This document shows, piece after piece, positions 10,795 through 22,091 of a stretch of 64,000 nt of DNA. The stretch lies in assembly GCA_035610835.1 (NCBI GenBank), contig CM069449.1:57573782-57637781 (forward strand), read 5' to 3'. Under the pieces are notes generated by a model. The model did not search any database and had not been told where the DNA came from. It saw nothing but the letters and a program-made list of their open reading frames with translations. Origin of the DNA: Ophiura sarsii (Eukaryota; Echinodermata; Ophiuroidea; Amphilepidida; Ophiuridae). How positions within the stretch are numbered: the first letter of the stretch is position 1; each line of letters opens with the position of its first letter. A program made the translations under genes and the position numbers.

Positions 10795-11644
10795 TAAACG
10801 CGGAATGGCATTGAAATCAAGCCATTTCACACTTGTTCGTATACTATGCATTCGAATGTGATTTATTGAAGTATGCAGGGAATGAAAAATAGGCATTTTA
10901 CAGCTAGTATAAATTCCACGTCCAGATTGAATATGTACTTATCATTTGGCGTAGTAAATTGAAACAACCCAACAGTGCATACAGTTAAAAATGCACCCTT
11001 ATTGTTTAGAGAAAATGTGATTTAGTGTTTTTGTTATGCTATCCTTAGTACGATTTACGATCTCTTAATAGCAAGAACGTATCCCACGTGTTGAGTCGTT
11101 TTGCAAATAAATGACTCTGTCAATTGAACAATAGCTGGACTTGTACTAATGGGCAATGTCTGCAGCCTACAAAATTGTTTCTAGACCATTTTTAACAGGT
11201 GTACCATTGGGTATCTGACACAAAATATTGAATATGCACAACACTGCCTGGAAAAGGAGATCAATACACGATGGTGTTTTATCTGTTATAGATCAATACA
11301 GGCTGATCACTTTGACCTTTGACCATTGACCTTATACATTTTTGGAAGGGGTGGTTTTTTTGTCAAGATACACGGTCTCCAATCGATTGACATACGATTC
11401 TTGAACATGTCTACTAATGGTTAATCTGCCTGGCATTGGTCCTTCTTACAGTAAAATCAAATCGTTATACAGTAGGAGAGATTTCGTGGGATCAGGATCA
11501 GTTTACCAAAGGAGCGTAAATACTTTCTACCATAAAAACTTTATTAGACTTCGTTGCCAACAAACATCTCCAGAAATATCAAGTCTAAGCATCTATACTA
11601 TTTGAATTTGTGAGCGTCGGAAACCCTAATGACGTAACCACAAA
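10795..11644. other. No gene seen; one DR1-like site
   Basis: Unique-looking sequence. The only motif I would note is TGACCTTTGACC at 11313-11324 followed by ATTGACC, three TGACC half-sites with a perfect one-base-spaced pair. A 62-codon ORF at 11417-11605 has no recognised domain. Confidence 0.5.
11313..11331 (-). promoter_or_regulatory. DR1-type direct repeat, candidate nuclear-receptor site
   Basis: On the minus strand it reads GGTCAAAGGTCA preceded by a further GGTCA half-site. DR1 elements are known binding sites for HNF4- and RXR-type receptors. The same words occur in the decayed repeats at 2.0-2.8 kb, so chance or repeat origin is the simpler explanation. Confidence 0.2.
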
Positions 11645-11900
11645 TTGTCTAGAGATGATCAGGACACTCTAATATCTTTATTTGAAGGTCAATATACTAG
11701 GTAGATCCGTATTCATTTATAAACACAGAGCTACTATAGTAGGTGTAGCCTATGTAGTTACGCCCATAAGTTGTAATTTCCTTGATAACATTCCGCTGTA
11801 CCTAAAATAAGCACGTGTTGCACAGAGTGGTTATATCGGTATTGGATTCTAAAATGCAATAATAATGAAATCTCACTTTTTAACCATTTCAATGCTATAA
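11645..11900. repeat. Leader block of tandem unit D
   Basis: Matches the leaders of units B and C (AAGGTCAATATACTAGGTAG, ACGTGTTGCACAGAG, TTATATCGGTATT, TTTTTAACCATTTCAATGCT). Here it joins the core of unit D with no inserted element, so unit D (about 1.55 kb) shows the likely ancestral arrangement. Confidence 0.55.
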
Positions 11901-13190
11901 TCAACAATTCTTCTCTTTGTGAAATCAACACGTGTATCGGAATATACAGTATGGCAGGCATCTGAAATATGTGTTGCAGGTAACAGAAGTTAAATCTCTC
12001 AATAAGCTACATCCATTGTTCAGCTATAAATCTCACCGTCATTCGTTCAATTACTGTCACGTGCGTCGAACAGTGCCGTAATTCAAGGTAGCAGTCACTA
12101 TCCGTTAAGTTCTCTGGTAGTTATTGGTCGACGACGGCGCCTTGAGCAATACTGAAAGGGATGAGAAAAGAGGGGCTGATAGGAAATCGAGATGGGGACA
12201 TGAAGGGGAAAAGAGTTGGGAACGAATCATATGACATGCAAATGGATAGAACTGTTTATGGCATTGAAGACGTACGATGCGAAGATTTTGACGGTTATAT
12301 GGCGTTTATAAAGTTTGAAAAGAGTACCGCATTATATTTAGTAAATAAGTAGCAGCTATTTGAATGAATCTATATGCTACCTTGATCGTGTTGATACCGC
12401 AGTCTTCATAATATTCACTTGATATTGCAATTTGCTATATTGTGCAGGTGCGGTACATGTGTTATAAACGGAATTCACACTGCTGTAACGGCTATTAAAG
12501 GACAGGTTATGTGAGCCACGAGAGCTCGATTAAATTCATTTACACCTTCCGATTTTAACACACATGAGCAGTTATACTTGATGACAGGACTGGCGCACCA
12601 AGTGTTAGTGAAATATTATCTTAAATCGCTATCTATAATGTACTTTTCAACCGAGTTTCGTACAAAACAAGAGTAAGTAGTAATACAGTCGAACTTGTAA
12701 GAACACGTTTGAATCAATCACATAAATTACTTTGCTTTGCAACAGTATACCAAATAAAGATATCCAATCACCATGACTATTTTCATTATTTTCCTCAGTA
12801 GTATTGTTTTACACATTGCACAGTTCTAGTGTCGTCTGATATTTTGATAGACAATTACAGTGATGTATATCGGCCAGTTCACACCTAGCTGTATATTAAT
12901 CTTTCGCAGCTACTTATTTTGAATCCCGAATGACTCTCCGTGTAATAATGCTACCTGTAGTTAGCACAACATAGATCTGTTTTGGAAAGTTTTCATCATG
13001 TCTGGTACCATTTGAAAAACTAGCACTACATTGTTTATGAACATGTCGGAAATGTTGTTTTCAACAACATTCGTTCGACATTACCTTCGCAGTATCTACG
13101 ACGACATTACCTTTGCAGTATATAGTCAGTCGCGAGAAATTCAATATGTATGTCTGACTTCAATCACACACTTGTGCTAGATTTAGGTTT
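11901..13190. repeat. Tandem non-coding unit D (copy 4 of 4)
   Basis: Conserved blocks: TCATTCGTTCAATTACTGTC (about 12030), GACGACGGCGCCTTGAGCAA, TGTGCAGGTGCGGTACA (about 12442), TCGGCCAGTTCACACCTAG (about 12868), TTTATGAACATGTCGG (about 13034), GTATATAGTCAGTCG and ACACTTGTGCTAG. The 63-codon ORF at 12161-12352 (+) is not preserved in units A-C, so I do not call it a gene. The terminal block repeats ACATTACCTTYGCAGTATMT twice. Confidence 0.75.
13030..13190 (+). promoter_or_regulatory. Conserved TATA-bearing block, unit D
   Basis: Same ordered words as in units A-C, with an extra local duplication of CATTACCTTYGCAGTAT. No conserved transcribed sequence follows apart from TTTAGGTTTTGTA shared with unit C. 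Role inferred, not shown. Confidence 0.3.
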
Positions 13191-13337
13191 TGTATATTTA
13201 CCGCCCTTATTGGAATTTGAAAAAAAAATACTGTTCTAATAGTGGCATGATCATCTAGGAATCCTGATCATAGAAACATGAACATGTAAACTTACATGCA
13301 ACCACGCATCACTTTGAGCCCATTTACGTCATATATG

Positions 13338-13369
<32 letters not shown>

Positions 13370-13438
13370 TTATTATTATTGTTGTTGTTGTTGTTGCTGT
13401 TGCTGCTTCTGTTGTTGTTGTTGTTTTGTTTTGTTTTA
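13338..13438. repeat. (TTG)n microsatellite
   Basis: About 100 bp of TTG triplets with a short ATT stretch, CTG interruptions and a terminal TTTTG tract. A shorter TTG run recurs at about 13583-13600. The hydrophobic 107-codon ORF at 13431-13754 starts at its edge and shows no recognised domain. Confidence 0.95.
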
Positions 13439-13754
13439 TCTTTTATTGTTTGTTACTATCATTTTACATGGTTTCATCATGTTTACATTTCATAATATCG
13501 ATACATGTATAACACATTTTCATATGCTTTTCAGCATGTTTACATTGCATATCAATTTACTTTCCAGCATTTTTACTTTCCAGTTGTTGTTGTTGTTGCT
13601 ATTAAAACTCTATATTGATTACTTCAATTGCCGTTTTCGTCCACGAATGCCCCAGCGAGTCCTCCAGAGAGCTCTCGCAGATACGGACGTACATGTCTCT
13701 TTACGACCATACCTCATCTACTCCAGCCTATATCCAAATCCCATGTCTAATTAA

Positions 13755-14274
13755 TGAAATTATTTCAAACCGTTTATAAGTTATTGACTACGAAAATGCG
13801 TAAAGATAATTGTTTAATGTTAAAGTTGTATTACAGTGTATATTGAACCCTTCCATCATAGTATAAGATCAATTATTTACCGCAGGTGGCCGATAACGTT
13901 TGCATATTGCAATGTTATCAAAAGTCGAAATCCATTTTTTCCCCTTGAATTCGCTTCTCATATTATTTACCGCCATGATTTTGTTTCGATTAAGCATTCG
14001 TAGAATATCGAAATGATAGTAAGTGCAGCCGCACCTGTTATCGTCAATATCGATTAATATATCTTGTTTCCTGCGTTGGAAATCAGGATGTTTCGATTAA
14101 AAGATGTGTTTACTCCATAAATAGTTCAGGTTATAAGAAAACATGGATTGTTTAAAGCTAGGGGACGGTTACCACGCATCTTACCGCTAACGATTTGTAT
14201 TGGGCACCTCAGACAATGTGACTCATGAATCCCATGTTAGGTTTCCATTGAGTTAAGTTAAAATATCTTTACTA
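13755..14274. other. No recognisable feature
   Basis: AT-rich sequence between the TTG tract region and the mariner-like element. No TIR, splice-like exon or ORF stands out. Confidence 0.5.
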
Positions 14275-14945
14275 CGAGGGTCATTCAATAAGTTGTACCT
14301 CCTATAACTCATAACTTTGCATAAAAACTGAGAGATCTTCAATGTCCATGACTAAATGGAGGGATTCAAAGTCTCTCCAAATTGAATTTCTACTATTGAC
14401 TATCTGATTGACTGTTCTAAAGATTATACATAAAGAAAACTCAAAAAGTGACTGCCATGCTAGAGATTTAACATACGAGGCATCACTGTGGCGTGAATCG
14501 TAATAACGAATTTAACTAATTAGCAGTATTCCAGTATGCTAAAAGTATAGCAATGTATTCTAATTAATATCATACTATTTGCAAGTCCACAAGAGTAATA
14601 TCGCTTACAATCTTAATTATGCATGATAATCAAGTACTATATTTGGATATCAACCTTTTTTTTTCCATTTTCAGTATTCAAATCGTGCCCTTATATCTAA
14701 CCATATAATATGGAGAAAAATGTAAAAACATGTATTTATTTTTGAGAGTTACTTTCCGTTCCCGTTGTCCTAAATATCTCTGTGGCTTTGACAACATCAG
14801 ACAAAGTTAAACAGATATCAATTATTATTTCCTATATACGTATGTGTAGCCATGATTCAGAGCTATAATCATGACAAATGTTATGAGGCTGACATCATAT
14901 TAGCGATATTATGAGGAAGGAGGTAGAACTTATTGAATGACCTCG
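14275..14945. mobile_element. Non-autonomous mariner/Tc1-like TIR element, 671 bp
   Basis: TIRs of about 30 bp: left CGAGGGTCATTCAATAAGTT, right the complement of CGAGGTCATTCAATAAGTTC, both continuing into TACCTCC. TA lies on each side (14273-14274, 14946-14947). A TIR beginning CGAGG next to TA is typical of mariner-type elements. It is about half the length of an autonomous mariner and has no ORF over 60 codons, so it is a deletion derivative or MITE. Confidence 0.88.
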
Positions 14946-14993
14946 TAAAAGTACAACTACGCGAATCATTTCCTCCGTTTGACTTTCTGCAGA

Positions 14994-15026
14994 CACCCCC
15001 CCCCCCCCCCCACCCCCTACCCCCCA
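14994..15026. repeat. Poly-C tract
   Basis: C-rich run with three interruptions, 50 bp beyond the mariner-like element. Confidence 0.95.
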
Positions 15027-15804
15027 GTTAAAATACAAGTACACGTCAATGAATTAACACACACCCATCAAACCAATGATCAATGGATTTAAAAAATTGC
15101 ATTGTATTAAAGTACTAGTAATTAATAGATTTGAGAGTGCTGGTACATTTTAATTAACCATAAAAGCATTATTAGCACAGTACACACTCACCCCGGTGTT
15201 CCACGACATTCGATACGCTGCGGCACCTGCATTTATATATGCATTTGTACTTTACATTGAATCGGATAATATCGATACTCGTTATCATGGTTATGAGGAT
15301 AGGACAATAATTTCCAGGGATACATTTGTGGATAATTTGTGGATTTCACCTGGTATTAAGGTATACTAACCAATATATGATCATATCATATAATTGTATA
15401 CCTCTGTCACACATACGCGATCAGGCCTTGCGCTTGCAATGCGCTGAAAAACTATTAAAGCGCCAAGCAAACGCATAAGAACCGTTTGGGGACACAGTGG
15501 ACACTGGCTAGAGCGGGAGGAGGTCCCCATGTAAAACACATGAAGAGCGCAATGTTAAACAAGGTAGCTCTTAATACGTTTCTATCCCGCTTATCACATG
15601 TTTAAGGCGCTCTTATTTCGACCCGTTGTCTCACGGGATCTCTCTGCGCTTCCACTCACTGTAAATATTCTTAGTGCGTTCAAGTTGCTGTCTGGGTTAC
15701 TGGTACGTACATTCTCAATACGTTTTCACAACGTTATCTGCGTGTGTGCGGAGAGTACATAGCGATTGCACGAAGGGTATTAGATTCAAACATAGAAATA
15801 GAAG
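15027..15804. other. No recognisable feature
   Basis: No ORF, long inverted repeat or tandem repeat is convincing. The segment at about 15405-15760 is GC-richer with many GCGC and CGC words. I could not find clear TIRs around it. Confidence 0.45.
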
Positions 15805-15951
15805 ATACAGAAGGAATAACAATGATCCAATGATTAAAACTCTTATCACATAGCAATGATAAATGATAAATAATAACGTAGCAATGTTTAATCCTTTGTT
15901 AAGTTGAATAGATAATCGGATTAGGTTATCTTGTTGTTATTCCTTCCGTAT
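15805..15951. mobile_element. Small hairpin, MITE-like, 147 bp
   Basis: Ends ATACAGAAGGAATAACAA and TTGTTATTCCTTCCGTAT are inverted with one mismatch. Interior AT-rich. No target duplication visible. Confidence 0.65.
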
Positions 15952-17179
15952 GTATTGTTTGTTTGTAAACAATCGCGTTGTCTTAGGATTAAGCGCAAAT
16001 TCTTAACATGGATATAACATTGTTATGGCTTATAAATAACATGAATGACATTCATATCCCGTGTAAGCCGTTAGTCAGAATAAGATTACATTAAGAAATT
16101 AAGTTCATGTAGACGCACACACATAGAATTTAACACGGGAATTGTTGAACATTGTATTCAATTTGTTTCTGTTGAACATTGCACTTTGTGCTATTTCTAC
16201 GCACACGAGTACGATACATAGGGTAAGGGTATAACGAATATGACACACTATGACATCAGAATTCCAATTCAAAGAAGAAGAAAAAGTGGAGCAAACGGTG
16301 CTCCAAGTAAGACAAAAGTTCATGACAATGTTTTCAGATATCACTGTTGGGGACGTAATCTTTTCGTGCCTGAAAATGCAGGGCAAACATCTAGGTGCTC
16401 CTTTTACACAAAAATAGGTCATTTATGTAATAATATTAAGAAAGGTGTATCGTTGGGATAAGTGTGATGGGAATTGTGTTGTGAGAAGCTACCAACGACC
16501 TGACTATCTCGTGTGGAGATATTAATCACTTATTTGGATGTGATAGATACACATATCCTACAGGTAGGTGCATTGGCAAAGTTGTGCATTTTAGTCCTGT
16601 TGGATACCTTTCCATGATATATGTAGTACCGTGACGTTTGAGTAAGGTATCCCAGAATTCAATGAGACATTGTTCCTATATTTAATATCGGTGAAGTTTT
16701 GAACAATAGTTTCGACTTAACAGATGTTAGTATGTACACAGTTGTTGCTTATGTCCCTCAAGAAATATCCAATAATTCAATGCGTCAATAATATTCCATT
16801 AGTGTCGTTATTCAATTAACACGACGTTCAATTGAAGGACTGGTTCTTAATTTCTAGTTAATAGCAATGCACCATGGACCGTGATGAGGTGATGATATAC
16901 ATCGTTTCACCCAAGAGTCTCTGTTACTATCTGCGAGTAGTTTTCAACGGAGCGATTAATTTGCCCATCTCTCTTGTGACTATCTTGATGACATTTCCTC
17001 TAGTCTAATAGCCGGTCTACAGAGACTTTTACTTCTTCTTTCCCTATCTTAATAGGTATTTGCCCCATTTTACGAAACTGCTTCTATATATATTTCCTCA
17101 CTTTCATTTATTGCCAGCTTAAGTAATGCCAATATGTTTGAGTTCGACTGAAAAATGTCGCAAGTATAATCACCATATG
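15952..17179. other. No gene recognised; two overlapping unassigned ORFs
   Basis: ORFs of 105 codons at 16105-16422 (-) and 73 codons at 16240-16461 (+) overlap on opposite strands. The + product is basic at its N-terminus but matches no family I know. No splice context or promoter seen. Likely chance. Confidence 0.45.
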
Positions 17180-17184
17180 ATTGA

Positions 17185-17345
17185 TCTATGTGGGTGCTGA
17201 ATTCGGGAGTTCTGCTATCGTTTTACTCGCAGCCTTTCGCGGTAAATCTCAACCCGGAAGTGCTGTTATTTGCTTAATTGGCATGAAGGCGATGTCGGAA
17301 TTGTATGACATTTTGGATTTGGGCTATGTTGATGATTATCTTTAC
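17185..17345. mobile_element. Fragment related to the TTAA element at 26245
   Basis: Reverse-complement match to the middle of 26245-26631. Shared words are GGTGCTGAATTCGG, CGCGGTAAATCTCAACCCGG-like sequence, GAAGTGC, ATGAAGGCGATGTCGGAATT, GTATGACATTTTGGATTTGG and GATGATTATCTTTA. TIRs are missing. The 71-codon ORF at 17181-17396 (+) is this repeat. Confidence 0.8.
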
Positions 17346-18562
17346 GTTATTTTGCTCACTTTTACATCTGGGTGTGTACATGAATGTAATCATTGACGGC
17401 CGGTAGGATATCAATAGCGATATAAAGATATTGTGTACACAATTTGCGCATGGCAATTATGAAGAAAGAAATATTGAAATAATTTGGACTGGACTGACAG
17501 TCCGTTAAAGACTACGCATAGTGCTAATTTAAACTGTGTAATTAGTGAAACTAAATGAATGTTTCTTAAGCCTATACTGAACTGATCAAATTGTGTTTTC
17601 GTTTCGGCTGTGCCGTGACAATATTGACGACTCGGGACTGTTGTATAGTTTTTTTAGTGGCCACATGAACATGAAATAATCACCAAATCTACAGTTGGCA
17701 ATTACATCTCGGGTCAGTTTTTAGTCGAAGACCACCCTTTCGTCACAAGTAATTGACACCTGTAAATACGCAATGCAACTGTTCCGTGGATTACAAATCG
17801 ACAATGAGCCGTAGCTAATCAGATACGTCTGTGTGCATTTTGTTACCTGTCACATCCAAGTGGGGACTTAATTGAACAAATTTACTGCATTATTTAGAGT
17901 GGAGACGATTTCATTAATAAGTCTGAATTCTGATATTAAGTGGCTTTGACATAAAGTGTCTAGGATTGTATCATCGTTTAATCATTTATATGCGACGGTG
18001 TTATAAGTTTATACAATAGCTCTGGTTAAAAGTTTGAATAAGTAGACGGTTTGATGCCGTTTAAGAAATGGAAAGCGATCATTTTGTCATACATGCTCGA
18101 AATCCAACTATTTTTTTCTTCTCGCTATTCACGTCGTTTTAAAACGATCTTTTCATATAACTAACTCACGACTCAAAGCCTCCGGGTCTTAGTCAATTAT
18201 TTATTTCTTGTGACAGTCTATAAAATCTATCAAAAGAAACGTAAAAAAGGGCTTTAGAATATGATATCGAATTAGATGCAGCTGTCTTCTTGTATAAATA
18301 CAGCGAATCCCTCTAGACCCGACAATGAAATATGAAACAATATCACTTGCTAATGGTATATAATAGCAAAAGCGTTAAAAGGGTCTTTGCATTTAAATAG
18401 AGACGAATAAAAGTGTTAAATCTTTAAAACATCATTGAGTTTCACGAAGAGTTTTAAATGACACTTTGCTGAAAACTTGTGCAGCAGTTGTTAACTAATG
18501 TATACAACTTTTGTTTCTTTGAAAATAAACAGAATCTTACTGTGAAAAGGTCTATACATTAA
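17346..18562. other. No recognisable feature
   Basis: AT-rich. No ORF of note, no inverted or tandem repeats noticed. Confidence 0.5.
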
Positions 18563-18798
18563 AGGTAGATGTTCTGATTGCTGGCCCGATTTTCAACTTA
18601 ATGTTTTCTATTCTACATGAAAGGTCATCCTTAAAACTGTAACATTCCGCATTCTAGCCTATAATATCTAAATGGACCATTTCTTGCACCCTAAATTTAA
18701 CAGACAAAATGAGAAAAATATGGGGATGCTTCTGATATCAAAATATCTGGATGTGAACAAAAAAATCATAGCCCCAAAAAAGTGATCGGAACATACAC
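18563..18798. mobile_element. TTAA-flanked MITE, family ii, 236 bp
   Basis: TTAA at 18559-18562 and 18799-18802. Ends AGGTAGATGTTCTGAT and ATCGGAACATACACT are imperfect inverted repeats. It is an inverted relative of 61768-62124 with about 120 bp deleted inside. Shared words are GGGCCAGC and its complement, GAAAACATTAAGTTGA and its complement, and GATATCAAAATATCT-like sequence. A TTAA target suggests piggyBac- or Kolobok-type transposition. Confidence 0.85.
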
Positions 18799-19008
18799 TT
18801 AAATCTATTGTGAAGTAATAATATCTTGTTCCCCGTGTTTTACTGTCATAAATATGTAAATTTATTTAAAATAGAATAAGATTGACTATTGATGAATCGA
18901 ATAAATCGACTTGACAAAAGTCTAAGTGGTTTTGTTCTATGTTTTCGATACAAAACACAAGGTAGATGAATCTTAGTGGCCTGGAAGTGTAACGGTGTGA
19001 AATGTGTG

Positions 19009-19478
19009 ATGGTCTCCTTGGAGCCATAGTCCGGCCTCCATAACATGAAGCGTGAAACTAGTGTTGCGCGTAAAGATGAGTGCTCTATAGATGAGGTGAC
19101 CTATGATGTCATGTATTTACAAATGGGACACCCTCTGTTGTTTCCCTCCAGGCAGAATATACAGTAAAGTTAATGAAGACAATATGAAATTTCTTTCTAA
19201 TGAATTGTAAAACTCATTTAGTTTTAGTTTTTTGTGTGAAATGCGATAGCTTATAGCATTCCTAAGCAAGTTTAAAGACAGTGTTGATAACAATTTGCTG
19301 TGACACCACAATCTAGTTAGAAACCTGATCTGGCCTATGTAAACTATAGGAACTCTTGCCCGGTGTGTTTTGTCTCAAACCAACAGAGGGCGTCCTAAAT
19401 GTCAACAAATGTCACCTCATCTATACCAAACTCTACTTTAATTTACATAAGGGCGGACTATGGCTCCAGGGGACCATG
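19009..19478. mobile_element. TIR element with about 125-bp arms, 470 bp
   Basis: Ends ATGGTCTCCTTGGAGCCATA and TATGGCTCCAGGGGACCAT pair. Inner arm words also pair (ATAGATGAGGTGAC with GTCACCTCATCTAT, CCCTCTGTTG with CAACAGAGGG). No transposase. Short ORFs at 18846-19046, 19117-19311 and 19399-19617 cover parts of it or its edges and are not genes. A mini relative lies at 50706-50827. Confidence 0.85.
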
Positions 19479-20377
19479 GCGCTCCTTCGACATCGGCGCT
19501 AAAAAAATGATACTTGGCGCCAACCGAACACGGGGAAAACAAAGAGTGTGTTGTTTCACTATTGTTATGAGACCAGAATACAAAATAATGTTCTGTGCAA
19601 AAATTTGCCTGCAGTGATGACATGCAAAAGTATTCTAAAGATGCCCTAATTATGCAAAATACGTCAGTTTGAAAAAAAACCGAACACAATAACGGAAATG
19701 TATGTATTATTCATAGGTCATTGATTTTTGTTTTCCATATTGAAACAACGATTTAATTTCCTGTCGCACAAATAAGGGACAATGAAATGCCAATCAAACT
19801 GATGTTTCTAGGTCAAATACGTTACGTTATTCGCTGCGAGAAAGATTGTGTACATCTTTTTTTGAAAATTAAGTGATAGGTTGGCACCAACGAACGTGAC
19901 TGTCGCATGTAACCGCATGTTACGATGTTATAACTTCACTGAAAACATTATATCGTAGGTTCTACTAACAAAAAATTAGTAAAAACGATGTCTAGTTTTA
20001 CTAAGTACTGATTTATTAAGCATGCGCAACTATAGTGATTTATTGGAAGCGCGAGCTTAAAGGGGGATAAGAGGCACTAGTGTTAGAGGCTGCGCCATCA
20101 ATTATGATAACAACTGGGATTGGTATATTTTTACAATTATATTACATGTATGAACTTACACTTATAAGGATTAAGAAAAATCAGCCCTCTTTGTACAACA
20201 AAACGTCGATTCAAACAATGCTGATCTTATCAGATCAGCATTTTACGCCAGACAGTCTGCAGTATGCGTGATACATAACGCGAACCATATTTACATAGAG
20301 AACGTTTTAAGAAAAGTTTCAATAAATAGCGATAGTATTGTTTTAATCAAGTTTTACTGTGTTTTTGTGGGTAGAAA
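19479..20377. other. No recognisable feature
   Basis: ORFs at 19399-19617 (+), 19438-19689 (-) and 20080-20271 (+) show no domain. A CTGATC..GATCAG short palindrome occurs near 20221-20240. Nothing else supported. Confidence 0.45.
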
Positions 20378-21317
20378 CACTGAAAGCCAAACTGGAGTCA
20401 GGGTTACTCTATAAAGGGAGTCCAGCCTACATGTGACTCTATGTCAATATTGACTCTGTTTGGAGAGTCACATGACTCCCTTGGAGAGTCAACATTTACT
20501 GACTCCTTTGGAGAGTCATGATGCATGACTCTTCAAGGGAGTCTTGTGACTCTTCAAATGGAGTCAATATTGACATAGAGTCACATGTAGGCTGGACTCC
20601 CTTTCGAGAGTAATAATGACTCCAACTGGCTAAATAGAGTCACCGTGACTCCAGGTAGGAATAAGACACTGAGAACTGGAGGTGGGGGGGGGGGGGGGGG
20701 CTTTAAGGTAATTGGTTCTTTGATGTTTATGTTCTTGCTCAATGTACTTGCATTTACTTAGTGAGCAATCACTCCCCTTCCTTAACCAGTGAGAAATATG
20801 CATATATATCAATATACATTCAACGGTGTTAAATTAAGGCATCGACTTAATTGAAATAAATTAATAGGTTTAAATAAATAAAATGTGCAAATTAGCTCAT
20901 TAGCATAATTGAAATGGTATACACGAGCATCGGTGCTAATTTTTGTACCATTGCAATTCTGCTAATGAGCGATTTGTGCATTTTACTCGGCTAATATAAG
21001 ACCAAGTAAAATATGCAAATTAGCTCCAGAGAGTCAGGATGACTCCTTTGGAGAGTCATGGGCGATGACTCTTTCCGACGGCTAGGATGACTCCTTTGGA
21101 GAGTCAGGATGACTCCTTTGGAGAATCAGGATGACTCCTTTGGAGAGTCATGGCCGATGACTCTTTCCGACGGCTAGGATGACTCCTTTGGGGAGTCAGG
21201 ACGACTCCTTTGGAGAGTCAAGATGACTCCTTTGAAGAGTCAGGATGACTCCTTTGGAGAGTCATGGCCGATTTACTCCATTTCAAGAGTCACTTGACTC
21301 CAGTTTGGCTTTCAGTG
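20378..21317. mobile_element. GAGTC-word foldback element, 940 bp
   Basis: Perfect TIRs start CACTGAAAGCCAAACTGGAG and run to TCA or TCAA. The left lobe (20378-20655) is itself an inverted repeat around 20520 (GACTCTATGTCAATATTGAC pairs with GTCAATATTGACATAGAGTC). The centre holds a G-run (20684-20700) and a nested inverted repeat (about 20881-20976, GCTCATTAGCATAATTG-like arms). The right lobe is a tandem array of GACTCCTTTGGAGAGTC. No target duplication is clear and there is no coding capacity. Confidence 0.88.
21027..21262. repeat. Tandem GACTCCTTTGGAGAGTC minisatellite
   Basis: Units of about 21-22 bp (AGGATGACTCCTTTGGAGAGTC-like, each self-complementary) interleaved with a CATGGCCGATGACTCTTTCC-type spacer, forming a partly duplicated higher-order unit. 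It lies inside the GAGTC foldback. Confidence 0.93.
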
Positions 21318-21634
21318 AACAACAGTAATGGTAATTTTTAATGTTCATCTTGAATTCTGAAGTAAATTAATATTTAAAAGAAAATGTCAACACCACTTTG
21401 TGCCCCTTTATATAATCATATTTTCGATTAAAAGTATGTAAAACCAGAGGTTTTACGATGTTCTTTACCGCCGTACTAACCAAAAAGGTTCGTAAAAAAT
21501 ATATATATCTTTTTACTAACATTGGTTATTTCGGCTGGCTTAACCAAGGGGTTACGAATTTAGGTAAACTCCTTCGCCTGGCCGTACTAATTAGCTGAAA
21601 CGTAAGCTTATTACGGTAGGCCCCAGAATGTACC
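21318..21634. other. No gene; GTTACG/CGTAAC-word sequence
   Basis: Contains several TACGG, GTAAAAC and GGTTACGAA words resembling those of the adjoining repeat complex. A CGTAAGCTT..TACGGTAGGCCC motif at 21601 recurs at about 21706. No boundaries could be set. Confidence 0.4.
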
Positions 21635-21992
21635 GATGAAAAAAGATGGCAAACAGGTATTTATTTCTCTCAAATTAAGCATCATTTAATATTACAATCA
21701 TATCGTAAGCTTTACGGTAGGCCCAGGAATATCGAATGCAATCATGTGGACCGTGAGGATGGCGACTCATTGCTCGTTCATGAATCATTCATCTAATTGA
21801 TAGGCTGTTCGCAAGCGTCCGCCATCTTGGCTGTCGTTTCTACACTAAGTACCACACAAACAGCACCATCCCCACGATCCATACGATTGCATTCGATATT
21901 CCTGGGCCTACCGTAAAGCTTAATTCGTAATGACCGTAATATTTAATGTTCAATTTAAGAGAAATAAATACCTGTCTGCCATCGTTTTTCAT
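21635..21992. repeat. Long palindrome, about 110-bp arms
   Basis: Left arm 21635-21743 (GATGAAAAAAGATGGC .. AGGTATTTATTTCTCT .. TACGGTAGGCCCAGGAATAT .. CGAATGCAATC) is inverted at 21885-21992. The loop is about 140 bp. Probably the arms of a foldback element whose outer ends I could not fix. Confidence 0.85.
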
Positions 21993-22091
21993 TAGTATTT
22001 CACGCCAGAGTGAACGTGACTGAGCCTGTGTACGTGCTACCTAAAGTCGTCTGCGCAGCCACCCGTTTAAGCAAACGTGAAGTTCTGTGAC

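Noticed and set aside
12161..12352. 63-codon ORF in unit D as a small gene
   Set aside because: The homologous stretches of units A, B and C are frame-broken and diverged without codon periodicity.
360..13190. Tandem array as snRNA or tRNA genes
   Set aside because: TATA-like blocks recur, but the sequence downstream of them is not conserved, and no tRNA cloverleaf or snRNA core was found.
16105..16461. Opposite-strand overlapping ORFs of 105 and 73 codons
   Set aside because: No family signature, promoter or splice support. Such overlaps occur by chance at this length.
21027..21262. Possible CRISPR-like or regulatory dyad array of GACTCCTTTGGAGAGTC
   Set aside because: Spacers are themselves repeated and the array is part of a TIR-bounded foldback element.
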